Shown piece after piece: positions 46,990 through 56,760 of a stretch of DNA of 64,000 nucleotides. The position numbers were made by a program, and so were the translations under genes. The DNA lies in contig VCJN01002586.1 in assembly GCA_006384855.1 (NCBI GenBank), forward strand, positions 1 to 64,000. The letters run 5' to 3'. A model generated the notes under the pieces. It did no database searches, had not been told where the DNA came from, and saw nothing but the letters and a program-made list of their open reading frames with translations. How positions within the stretch are numbered: position 1 is the stretch's first letter; every line of letters begins with the position of its first letter. Origin of the DNA: Tetraselmis striata (taxonomy: Eukaryota; Chlorophyta; Chlorodendrophyceae; Chlorodendrales; Chlorodendraceae).

Positions 46990-49900
46990 CCAGTCACGAT
47001 GAGTAATGGGGATGGGCGGATACCTTGACGTCGGCCGTCTGCAACGTGTTGCCCATTGGCTGCGAGTCCCGTGCCATCTTCGTCACGCTGTCGATCTGCT
47101 CCTGGTTCTGCAGGCGTTCCTTGTGGCCCCCACCCCCATCCCCATGCCCATCCCCATCCCCATCCTCCACCACCTCCATGTCCTCCCCCCCATCTGCCAC
47201 CGCCTCCGCCTCTTGCTCTCCCTCGTCCTCATCTTCCGCCTCCCCATCTTCTTGCTCACTGGCTCCCCCCTCCCGTCGGTACATGCGCAGCAGCTCCTCG
47301 ACCGGCATGTCCGCCTCCGCCGCTAGCGCCGCACGCTCCGCCTCCGCCGAGACGCCACCGCCGGCCTCCGCGCCCGCCAGCGCCTCCTCCTCCTCCAGAG
47401 TCGCCTCGTCGTCCTCGCTCTCCTCACCCTCACCAGCAACATACTCCCCGTCGTTGTCCTCGCCCGCGGCTTCCCCCACCTCCTCGTCCAGCACTGCCGC
47501 CATGGTCACCTCCCCGCCGCCCGCCATGTTCCCCGCCTCTTCCGCCTCCCCACCATCCGCCTCAGCACCGCGCTGGTACATGCGCAGAAGCTCCTCGATC
47601 GGCAGGTCCGCCTCCGCCGCCAGCGCCGCACGCTCCGCCTCCGCTGATGCAGCACCGCCGGCCTCCGCTCCCGCCAGCGCCTCCTCCTCCTCCAGCGTCG
47701 CCTCGTCATCCTCCTCACTCTCCCCGTCCCCCAATTCAAAATCGCCATCGCCCTCCTCCCCCTCCTCCTCGCCCGCCTCCTCTGCGGAGGCCAGCGCGCG
47801 CGCCAGATCCGACGGCGGAACGGACGGCCCAGCCGCCTCATCTATTGCAGGCTCAGCTGACGCCGGCGCCCCGCCTGAAGCCGCAAACGCGAGATCACAA
47901 CAGAACATCACAGCTGTCAAAGTGATCATCACAGCAACTTTGGAGAAGCGGGAGAGGGAGAGGAATGAGGGCGGGGGGGTCGTGGCTCTACCCCAACCCC
48001 TCCCCCGGGGAGCGCAGGAAGGGTGATGGGGGGGGGGGGGGGGGGGGGGTGTGGGGCCTCCGGTCGCTCTGCCTCACCCGTATCGACGCAGCAGCTCCTC
48101 AATCGGCAGGTCCGCCTCCGCCGCCAGCGCCGCCCGCTCCGCTTCTGCCGCCGCTGCACCTCCAGCCTCTGCGCCCGCCAGCGCCTCCTCCTCCTCCAGC
48201 GTCGCCTCATCGTCCTCGTCCTCACCCTCTGAGCCGACCAGCTCAAAGTCGTCATCGCCGTCCTCCTCTCCCTCGCCCGCCTCCTCCGCCTCCCCTGCTG
48301 AGGCAAGAGCGCGCGCGAGCTCCGACGGCGGCTGCGGCTGCGACGGACCTGCCTCCTCCATACCATGCGCTGCTTCAGCCGTTGTGGGCGCTCCACCTGC
48401 AACCACCAACGTCGCCGCAGCCCTCTCACCTCTACCGCAACCAAGATGCTGCCGGCGGCATGAAGCATGGAGGTCGGGCACAAGGCAGATTGCTCTGCCA
48501 ACCAAGCGGGGACCAGGCTGCCAAGGGGGAGGGGGGGGGGGGGAGCTCACCGCCATATCGGCGCAGCAGCTCCTCAATCGGCAGCCCCGCCTCCGCCGCC
48601 AGCGCGCTGCGCTCTGCCTCAGCCGCCGCGGCGCCGCCCCCCTCCGCGCTTGCCAGCGCCTCCTCCTCATCCAGCGTCGCCTCGTCGTCCTCGCTTTCCG
48701 AGCCACCCTCACCAGCCATGTACTCCTCCTCAACCCCCTCTGCGTCCCCAATCTCCTCCTCCTCAACCAAGTCCACCATCATTGCCTCCCCCTCCCCCTC
48801 CTCTGCACCCTCCTCCCCTTCCTCCTGCCCCTCCTCCTCCTCCTCCTCTCCCTCCTCCCCCTCCTCCTCCTCCTCCACCCTCTCCTCGCCCGTGTCCTCC
48901 ATCTTGCCATCCTCCGCCTCCTCAGCAGCGGCAGACCTACGTCCCAGGACCGCAGGCAGGCTTAGATGCCGCAGTCATTATGATGTGTGAAACATTGTTG
49001 CTATTCTCCACCAATGTGTGTGACGACTAAATCCATTAAACATTCAAAGACCATTTTAACAAAGGTGCCACCGGAATGTTGGAATCAAACCTCCCCCACC
49101 GATAGTGACCACATCGAAATTTCAAGAAAATATCCCCCCCCCCCCCCACCACCATTGACTACCCGCCCCGCGTACCACCCACCTGAGGTTGCTGGCGAGC
49201 ATGGAGGAGTAGCGCTCTGTCTGGCCCATCAGGAAGTCCAGCTGCTGGTTGAGCAGCTCGTTCTTTTTCTGCAGCACCGCTTGGTTGGTCTTGTATGCCA
49301 CCACGCGCTCCGCCTGCCCAGTGTCGGCAGTACCCCCGCAACCGGCAGCAGTCAGGGTTTTGCAAACCTTGCGTATGCCATATGACCCTGTCACGCCTAT
49401 CACCTTGCAAGCCTTATGAGCACTACGCATGAAACCTCCTCACCGTATTCTGCACTTCAAATGATATATTCCTCATCAAAGTAACCAATATTTATCAATG
49501 TTATCACTGTTGATGATTATAATCACATCATATTTAGTCAATAAACCCTCGCCATAGCACCCAGCCGGCACACCTACATGTAGGGGAAGACAGGGCCCAG
49601 CACGGGAAGGGAGGGGAGGGGGGGGGGGGGGGGGGGGTAGGTGATGCATGCCAAGCCTGAGGTCTGGTTGCTTTTTCCTGCTCATATCAATACGCTGAGG
49701 ATGGCACCCGGCATCAAGCGGCGCCCAAATCACAGCAGTGGCGGCGGCGCACCTTCTGCCAGAACTTGGTCACCTCCCCGGCAATCCACTTGGCGCGGCG
49801 GCGCAGCTTGGCGGAGGCGGCCTTCTCGCGCGCCTGTGCACGCGACTCCACGTCCAGGTTGCTGCGCTTGGCCAGACCCGCAAAGCGCCGGCTCTGCATG

Positions 49901-51996
49901 ATCTTCCACTTGCGCTCCCTGAGGAGTGCCGCCGCAGATCCAGGGCAGGGCAAGGGTGAGACCAGGTGTGTGTGCCATTTTCCCAACCCCCGGCTCCCTT
50001 TCCCCTGGCTGCACCTGCAACAAGCGGTGGGGTGAGGCAGGCGGGCTGGGCCCACCGGCTGAACTCCTTGGATAGCCAGGTCATTTCCTCCAGGAGGAAC
50101 TCCCAGTGGACCTTGCGTGGCTTTGGCTCCGGCAGCAGCGGAAGGATGCGGACGGGCTTGGCTGCTCTCGCGCGGATGTCGGCCGCTCGCTTTGCATCAT
50201 TACCCGATGGCGGGGGCAGGAGGGGGGGAAGACGAGGGAGAGGAGAAGGGCGGGGGTAAGCTCTGCGTGGCTCAGCGTAGATTGCGAGCGCCCCATCAGC
50301 ATACAATGCTCCCATGTGGCCCGCTCAGCCCCACCTGCAGCACTTCTCGCTCCGCGTCGGTGAGCTCCACCACCTGCTCCTCCTCGGATCTGGGAAGGTT
50401 GTAGCGGAACGCCGCCTCAAGTTGCTCCAGCAGCCTCCCGGGGGGCGCAGCCACTGGCACCTCCTCCCCGTCTCCACCAGCGTCACCGCTGCGGTCATCC
50501 GAGTCGCCACCACTGCTGCTGCTGCTACCGCCGCCACTAGACTCCTCATCTGCACTCTCCTCCTCCTCTTCCCCGGCAGTGGAGGGCAATGATTGTGAGG
50601 GTGCGGTGCTAGGTCCGTCTGTCGAGGGACGGAAGCACAGGGGAGAAGGGGGGTAAAGGGGAGGGCGCGGGGGAGCGTCATGGCGGAGACAGAGGGACAG
50701 CAGTGTGGGGGCGGAGGGATGCAGGCGAGCGCTGGCTGACTGCACTAGCTCGCACCACTGGCATCGCGTGTTGAGCGCCGGGGCCGCCCGGAGGGTCTGT
50801 CGCGCGCGGAAGAGGGAGACAGGGAAAAAAGGGGGAGGGCGGGGGGGGGGGGGGGGGGGGGGGGGGGCTGGTTAGACCTTTGGTCGGCCTGCTGCAAAAT
50901 GTGCCCCATACTTGACATGTCCCCCACATCTACTGCAAGCATGCCCCCTTATGTGCACAAGCTTGCCCCTTTCTGTATAAAAGGCTGCGTGGCACATTAT
51001 TCTTCACGGCCATGCACATAAAGTAGATTATGCCTGTTGCCTTCACCAGCGAGTCACTGCAATCAAGTCTTCCCCAAAGCCCCTTAGCAAGCCCGTAGCA
51101 CCCTTCAGAGCAGGGCGCAAGCTGCGCTCCAACCGCACACATCACCGCTGCTGTATTCCTCCCAACCCCCTCATTTAGCTCTTCCATCTGCCTGTACATG
51201 TGCCAGCAGCGCCAACGGGGCAGTGGTGGCGGCAGCATGCGCAGTCCCACCGTTGATTGGTGGCCCCGCCACCACCAGAGGTCTGCGAGGCACGCCGGGA
51301 GGGAGGCCCGTCGCTAGCCGCCGCCCTCCCCTTCCCCTTTCCCGGCTTGGCAGCGTGGCTGGGCCTCCCGCGTGACCGACCGGTGGGGCTGCGCGGGGAG
51401 AAGGGCTGTGCCTCCCCGCGAGGCGTGTTGCCGCCGGAGCGGGGGGAGGGGAGCGGCGGCGGCGCGCGCGGGGAGGTCAGCCCGCAGCGTGTGCGTGTGC
51501 GCGTGGCCACTGTGGCGGCAGCGGCAGCCTCGGCCTCGGCCTGCGCGCGAGTCGTGCGCCGCTCTGGCCCCGCATTGATGCCCCGATCCGCAGCAGTCAC
51601 CGAGGTGCGGATGGGCCGCCCCTGCGCAGCGAAAAGACAGGGCATGCCTAAGTGGCACGCCTGATGGCGCCCCCTTCCCCGCGCTGCCCCCCTATACGAG
51701 TCGGGCCACGGGGCTCACAGTCTGTCGATCCCCTTCGTTAACCTGCCACAGGACATTGCAACATGCCAAGGGTGGGGCAAAGGGATGGGAGGAGGCAGGG
51801 GGGACAGGCAGATGGGATGTACCCGCATCACCAGCTCTTTGCAGTCGTCCATCAGCGCGCACAGGCAGCACCCTGAAGCGGGGCGCCCCCTCACGTGTGT
51901 TGCGGCTTCCTGCAGCGGACGGCCTTTCCTGTGCGAGTGCCCCGGGGCTGTCGGGCAAAGGGAGCAGATAAGGGGATGGGAGGGGGGGGATTTCAC
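35939..51996 (-). CDS. PIE1: SWR1-complex ATPase, PIE1 type
   Basis: Snf2-family ATPase of the SWR1 complex, which swaps H2A for H2A.Z in nucleosomes. Exons from the 5' end: 51823-51996, 51251-51621, 50756-50796, 50335-50618, 50056-50189, 49753-49918, 49183-49313, 48551-48936, 48078-48396, 47024-47874, 46390-46587, 46111-46290, 45786-45992, 45371-45682, 44847-45137, 44231-44701, 43857-44123, 43558-43716, 43243-43392, 42884-43056, 42494-42623, 42065-42355, 41581-41751, 41347-41474, 40496-40817, 39761-39981, 38806-38987, 38611-38692, 38084-38416, 36834-37676, 36433-36618, 35939-36181; about 2,800 residues. HSA domain: [30 protein letters not shown]. ATPase: [55 protein letters not shown]-like: [14 protein letters not shown]. 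The tail is Ala/Pro- then Gln-rich. Phase fails at exons 9/10, 27/28 and 29/30. The first three exons (possible start ATG 51996) are the least sure. Confidence 0.9.
37830..38012 (+). mobile_element. Retroelement Gag zinc-knuckle remnant
   Basis: Two CCHC zinc-knuckle-like motifs (C-x2-C-x4-H-x4-C) are readable on the plus strand. One is at about 37880-37935 ([10 protein letters not shown]) and one at about 37945-38000 ([14 protein letters not shown]). Such pairs are typical of Gag proteins of copia/Ty3-type elements. The piece lies in reverse inside a PIE1 intron. It is a small broken fragment and no other element parts are visible around it. Confidence 0.55.
38424..38446. repeat. G run (C run on the PIE1 strand) before an exon
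   Basis: The run ends about 10 bases before the acceptor of the exon at 38084-38416 and can serve as its pyrimidine tract. Confidence 0.7.
43137..43222. repeat. TG microsatellite joined to a G run
   Basis: TG repeats at about 43137-43196 are followed by 22 G, all within a PIE1 intron close to the donor at 43242. Confidence 0.9.
46726..46771. repeat. CA microsatellite in PIE1 intron
   Basis: About 22 CA units, within the intron between exons 47024-47874 and 46390-46587. Confidence 0.9.
46914..46987. repeat. CA microsatellite in the same PIE1 intron
   Basis: About 35 CA units with two CCCA interruptions. Together with 46726-46771 it makes up much of this intron. Confidence 0.9.
47270..48725 (-). 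repeat. Four copies of the PIE1 acidic pre-ATPase module
   Basis: On the coding strand the pattern [19 protein letters not shown], about 12 residues, then [17 protein letters not shown] recurs four times. Copies lie at about 48555-48700, 48080-48222, 47575-47715 and 47275-47420. The exon at 48078-48396 and the first half of the exon at 47024-47874 also share a longer lead ([12 protein letters not shown], then DFEL), so a whole exon was duplicated. Plant PIE1 normally shows one such module between HSA and ATPase. Confidence 0.85.
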
Positions 51997-52046
51997 TCAT
52001 GCGACCTTGGGTTGCCCCTTCATTCGGGCTCTCGCCTCGGGGGCTG

Positions 52047-52047
<1 letters not shown>

Positions 52048-52077
<30 letters not shown>

Positions 52078-52161
52078 GGTCGTTGGCATTATTGGAAGAC
52101 GACCATGCCGGAGTGACAGCATACTCGAGTGAATGGGACAGCTAGTGTAACCTCTCCCCCG

Positions 52162-52192
<31 letters not shown>
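52048..52192. repeat. G run and C run facing each other
   Basis: About 29 G at 52048-52076 and about 31 C at 52162-52192 are separated by 85 bases, upstream of the proposed PIE1 start. They could pair as a long stem. The rest of 51997-52590 shows no credible gene. Confidence 0.8.
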
Positions 52193-52193
<1 letters not shown>

Positions 52194-52879
52194 CCCCCGC
52201 CCCAGCGCCCTCCGCGCCCCCCTTTATCTCCGCGCTTTTCCTCTACCCTATCCTTCCTCCGCACCCCTCTGGGCACAGTGAACTGTGCAGCGACCGGCAC
52301 CGACTCGCCGCCAGCCAGCCGCCGATCGGCGTTCTCCCAGCAGAGGGCGCCACCCTGGCTTCCCCCCGGACGCATGGGACCTATGCACGCACCGATTATT
52401 GCCAGGCGGGGAGCGCCTCTGTTATGCGCTACTGGTGTGGGCTACCAGGCGAAGGGTCCCGTATGCTGAAAGAGCACCGGCACTAATGAGTGAAGCGGCT
52501 GAGTGCGGGCTGAGGGCGGGGGTGGCCGCTTGCTCCGGGGTCTCCGAGGAGAGGGCGGGCCGTCCGGCGGGTACTTGTACAGGGTACACTACATAGTTAC
52601 ATGAGCTAGCTGCAAAAGGCGATCAGGATACCACCCGAATTGGCAATAGGAAACATCCACTACAGTAGGTACAGGTACGTTACCGTGGTAGTAGAAATCC
52701 AATCCAGCAAGCCAGGGGCCTGAGCATATATAGAGCTGGGATTCGTCCGCACTTGAGGCTTGAATTGGAAGTTTGATTACCGGGAGCTGCCCGAATAAGA
52801 TGGCTGGCATAAAAGTGAAGTAAAGCTCGCCCCATCACTTGACCTCTTGTGCCAACTGCAGTCGCAGGCCTGGCATAGC

Positions 52880-53030
52880 CCTAAGACCAGTCCCTCATTC
52901 GAACCCCGAAGGACTAATGCATCAACCGGGTATAAACCCGGGACACGGTGGGCCGATACTGCCGAAATACATCGACCAAGAATCGAACCCGGAATATGCA
53001 TACGAGACGACCGCTCAACCGGGAGGACAA
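52880..53030 (-). repeat. Possible tRNA-derived SINE with two promoter-like halves
   Basis: On the minus strand GGGTTCGATTC (52980-52990) and GGGGTTCGAAT (52897-52907) match the tRNA T-loop/B-box. Each is preceded by a CCGGTTGA-type segment (53013-53020, and about 52933-52940) about where an A-box-like block would lie. Cloverleaf pairing does not form, so this is not a functional tRNA. A dimeric SINE is the best guess. The flanks 52590-53345 show nothing else. Confidence 0.35.
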
Positions 53031-53345
53031 GTGAATGGAAGCACGCGGTACTGGTAAAGTTTGCCCCACAGGTTGACATCGCTAAGCCAAGCCAAGCCCA
53101 GATGCCAAGCTGGGCGATGGCCACCATATGGCATCCCCGTCCTCAATGTGCCGCTTGCATCGCTCCCCATACCACGCACTACGTAGGTGTATGTCCAATT
53201 GCTACATGGGTGGCAAGGTAAGGCCGAGGCGTTGCACAACTGCACGAGGAGGTGCCTAGACGAAATGGCGCATGCATGAGCAACTCAATTACTTTACGTT
53301 TATGTCCGACAAATCAACCCATCCGCCAATTACCTCGGTACATCC

Positions 53346-53583
53346 ATGCCATGTATGAAGCATTGCATATGCAGCATAAGGCGGGGTGTTGATTGGCTCC
53401 GCAACTGCCTCATCTTCGAGGTGCGTGGATGCTTTCGCAAAGGCGGTGGTTGCCACCGAATAAGTCGTCAACTCCTTGCGGGGGTCGAGCGGGTGCGGGG
53501 CGTCTCCATCGATTTTTCCACATACATCACCAAGAAGAACACACTCATGGTCGCCGATTTCTTAACGAAGTTCCTCCGTCCAT
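53346..53583 (+). mobile_element. Copia-type retroelement tail remnant
   Basis: The frame ends with VRGVSIDFSTYITKKNTLMV and ADFLTKFLRP then a stop. This matches the end of the RNase H domain of Ty1/copia polyproteins, where AD-LTK-L closes the protein. Nothing of the rest of the element or of its LTRs was recognised nearby. A broken, probably old, fragment. Confidence 0.6.
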
Positions 53584-53893
53584 AACTCGACATATCGTGG
53601 CGCGGTGGCAGAGGGAACAACCGCTGTAAGCTAGGATGCAGTCGCCATTGGCGCAACATGCTTCACCAGTACACTTCCCCACCCGGTTGAAGAAGGGCCG
53701 ACATCCACGCACTGCATGGTTTTCATCCGCAATGCCGCCTTCATCATGTGCATGAACGACACTCTCGCCATGTCAGGAACTCCAACACCAACACTTCCTC
53801 GCCCTTGGTGCTTCTCACTTTCCAGCCGGCCCTTAACACCGGGCGAAGTACTGCGTATGCACTAAATCCGGGCGAGCCGGCGCGGCTCTACTG

Positions 53894-55312
53894 GTGATGA
53901 TAGTGTACTCCTGTGAAACGGGGGACCGCCCGACGACCGGACGACCCACCACCATGCCAACTATCGGCCAGCGCCCACAGAGGCGTGAAGAGCACGCTCC
54001 ACAGGAGATCATCACTACAGCCACCGTGGAGATCAACAGACCCGAGGAGCAACATAAGGCCGCGGTCGGCGCCGCTCTCGATGCGCCGCGCGGCGGCAAG
54101 ACCCAACTTCCCAAGATCCGAACCGCCATCACTGCGGAACAAATCGCAGGCACCCGACTTCCACCGGCTGCCCGCCCCAGGCTAACTGACGGCCACCGCC
54201 CTCCGCGGCGTGAAGCACAGGCTCCGCAGGAGACTACCACAACAGCCAACATGAACATAAACATACCCGAGGAACACCAGGCGGCCGAGGTCGGCGCCAC
54301 TATCGATGCGCCGCACAGCGGCAGAGCCGAACCCTCCAAGACCCCAGCAACCATAATTGCCGCGAAAAACTTCACATACACCCGCCTCCCACCTGCTGTC
54401 CGCCGCCTCCTCCGCGTATCGACCCGCCAGCCCCCAATCGATCTTCCCCTTGATACCGACTGTGCCACGCAAGTCGCCTTGCTATTCGGCAATCTGGCGA
54501 CCCGCACCCGCGCGACGGGGGTCGACCTGCGCCGCAACCGTGAGTTCCAGAACCCAATCCGTGCCCTCGGCCCCAAGCTCAGGGTATACACATCAACCCA
54601 CAACGTCCAGGCGGTGACCCGACGCGCCCCTATACCGGCTGCCGCCGCTCCAGCAGGGGTGAGCAGAGCCGGACTCGCCACTAACACGGGATCCCACGCG
54701 AAACTCGTCGCAGCCAGTATCACGCACGCACCTATATGGGCGGGAGAAGATCGCGATTGCTCACCACCCGGCGCCGCCTACAGCCGACAAGTCGGCGATG
54801 CACCACGGCCAGCTCCCCCAAGAGCTCCAGCCACCCCCAACTACCCAGCTACAAGTGGCCCACGCCCCGCGGCAGCCCCTCAAGCCACGGAGATGGACAG
54901 CGACGACTCGCCATCGGCAGTCGAGCAGCCGGCGACAAGCGTCGATCCAGCCCCGCACCCCGAGCCGGTTCGACCGGCCGCAGCCCAAGCCCCCACCGCG
55001 ACAAGAGAGGCCTCGCAGGCCACCAACCCCTCGAGCATACCCCCACATCCAGCACACCAGCCAAGGCGTCCCGCCAGGCCCAGCTCGCGGCTGAGGCTCA
55101 TCGCCCCCGCCGCCCCCCGCGCCGGACGGCCCCCTTGCAACCGCAGGTGGATCGTATGCGGATGCTCCGCAGGCAAGGCACCCAACCCCAAGCTGGAAGC
55201 ACGCCGCGACTATCAGCTCCGCCACCCAAGAACTACGGACGTTTCTAGCCGGTATGCCCGGCATGCATTTTTCGAATGTACCAGCACTACTCCCCGCAAG
55301 TATTACAAATAG
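53894..55312 (+). CDS. Long low-complexity ORF with internal duplication
   Basis: 472 codons are open from ATG 53894 to 55312. Residues of about 24-98 and 100-174 are two copies of one module. The first has GQRPQRREEHAPQEIITTAT and TRLPPAARPRL; the second has GHRPPRREAQAPQETTTTAN and TRLPPAVRRLL. Between these ends both carry I-RPEE/I-PEE and DAP segments. A globular-looking part follows (LDTDCATQVALLFGNLATRT and GPKLRVYTSTHNVQAV). The C-terminal half is Pro/Ala/Ser-rich. The function is unknown; no catalytic motif, signal or membrane segment is seen. It lies between a copia remnant and a transporter fragment, so it could belong to a mobile element. Its length and the preserved duplication argue for recent coding. 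Confidence 0.45.
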   Translation: MMIVYSCETGDRPTTGRPTTMPTIGQRPQRREEHAPQEIITTATVEINRPEEQHKAAVGAALDAPRGGKTQLPKIRTAITAEQIAGTRLPPAARPRLTDGHRPPRREAQAPQETTTTANMNINIPEEHQAAEVGATIDAPHSGRAEPSKTPATIIAAKNFTYTRLPPAVRRLLRVSTRQPPIDLPLDTDCATQVALLFGNLATRTRATGVDLRRNREFQNPIRALGPKLRVYTSTHNVQAVTRRAPIPAAAAPAGVSRAGLATNTGSHAKLVAASITHAPIWAGEDRDCSPPGAAYSRQVGDAPRPAPPRAPATPNYPATSGPRPAAAPQATEMDSDDSPSAVEQPATSVDPAPHPEPVRPAAAQAPTATREASQATNPSSIPPHPAHQPRRPARPSSRLRLIAPAAPRAGRPPCNRRWIVCGCSAGKAPNPKLEARRDYQLRHPRTTDVSSRYARHAFFECTSTTPRKYYK

Positions 55313-55395
55313 TGTATCGCCCGACCTGCGGGCTTGGTACCGGGACAGACACGAGACGAAGTCATCATGCCATTAAACGCAGTATACTGTGCCAA

Positions 55396-55749
55396 AAATC
55401 TGGATTCTTGTGCTGGGTGGCTTCGGCGTTGTCCTTGGCCTGGCAACCTATGACTACAAGATCATGTGTGCCATTGGAGTCAAGATGTGCCGTATCACCC
55501 CCGTCCCGTGGGTTCGCCATTGAGCTTGGTGCTGCCATCGTCATTGTCATTGGCTCTCAACTGGGCATCCCTCTGTCCACCACTCATTGCCAGGTTGGCG
55601 CCACTATCGGTGTGGGTCTGCTGGAGAGTGTGAAGAAGGGCGTCAACTGGAAGCTAATTGGCCGCGTGGTCATCGGTTGGATAATGACTCTCGTCATTGT
55701 TGGCCTTACAACCTCCGCCCATATATATTACAAATGGAGGGCATTGTAG
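55396..55749 (+). pseudogene. PHO4-family phosphate transporter, C-terminal fragment
   Basis: KIWILVLGGFGVVLGLATYD and KIMCAIGVKMCRITP are in one frame. After an apparent extra base near 55500 the next frame gives RGFAIELGAAIVIVIGSQLG, PLSTTHCQVGATIGVGLLES and KKGVNWKLIGRVVIGWIMTL, ending in a stop at 55747-55749. This is the last repeat of the Na+/H+-phosphate symporters (PiT/PTB), with the family hallmark GFAIELGAA...STTHCQVG. The N-terminal half of the transporter, normally about 500 residues or more, is absent. Upstream is unrelated sequence. No intron interrupts the fragment. It is therefore a broken gene copy. A C run follows directly. Confidence 0.85.
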
Positions 55750-56057
55750 CCCCCCCCCCCCCCCCCCCAAGCTAGCCGGCTCAGCGGTACATAAATAGTG
55801 AGCACCATATAGCTATTCCGGTTGGCTACCCTCCCCCATCACACCTCAGTAGCAGCAGGCGGGACGCCTCTAGCTGCCTTAGCGTGCCTTATGAGCTCTG
55901 GATGGGATGGGTTTGACTTAGGTAGGGACAGCAGGGGGGCGCTGCTGTCTTAGCTATAGCCCATTGGAAGGAAGAGGGGCTAAGAAACATTGGAGGATGG
56001 CCGGTAGCTTGAGCTGTGATAACACTTCGTGTTCCCCACTGTGGTTAGAGGTGGAAG
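55750..56057. other. Gap after the transporter fragment
   Basis: C run at about 55750-55768, then no coding sequence. Confidence 0.5.
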
Positions 56058-56125
56058 GTCCTAAGAGCAACTCAGTATGAGCGAGTGGATGCAGCAGACT
56101 AGACGTTGTAACAAATTTCAATTTC
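56058..56125 (+). repeat. Dispersed repeat, copy B
   Basis: Second copy of the element at 14185-14252, 42 kb away, in the same orientation. Confidence 0.6.
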
Positions 56126-56760
56126 GCCCTTGGTTTCTTTGAACCACTGCTTGAGATGTCGAGTCCGTGCTTCGCCAAGGTAGCTTCGACGTACCTTAAC
56201 GTAATGTAAATTAACGTGAACGTAGATCCCTAGCCCGGCTACTATCACCTTCTGAGCGACGCCGAGGAGTCGGCACGTTATAGTATGTCAAGGCAACCAT
56301 GGAGGCTTGGAGGCGCCGTCATGCGGCTACTGTTGGTCACCCCTGGATGCGGAACGCTTGCGTGATGGAGCCGAAAGGGAAGCTACCGGCGTCTCTGTTG
56401 GACCATGCCAACAACTCAAACTCGTCAATCGATTTAGGTACGCGTCAGTGAGCGCCATCCGTCTGTCACATCATGCATGGAACGGATATTGTCCGGCTAG
56501 CACCACGTGGCGCCGGGCATGGGGACGATGCCACCCCCGCCTCGAGGACATTAATCATGACACCGCATGAGTTGCCGGAGCCGGGCGGTCGCGGCCGGGT
56601 ATTTGTTTCTGCCTAAGCTAACCCGTGCCTCGCCCCATGTGCGCCGATTAGGTGTGCGATATGTTCCAGCAAGCAATGCCTTAGGGCAGTCCTCTACCCA
56701 TGCATTTCCTCAAGGACACGGTGCTTCATTTAGTGACGCGGACCTCTCGCTACTCCGGAC

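Noticed and set aside
47025-48026. Long plus-strand Ser- and Pro-rich frames (up to 341 codons) across 47.0-49.0 kb
   Set aside because: They are antisense to the acidic PIE1 exons; GAG/GCG-rich coding sequence gives open Ser/Pro frames on the other strand.
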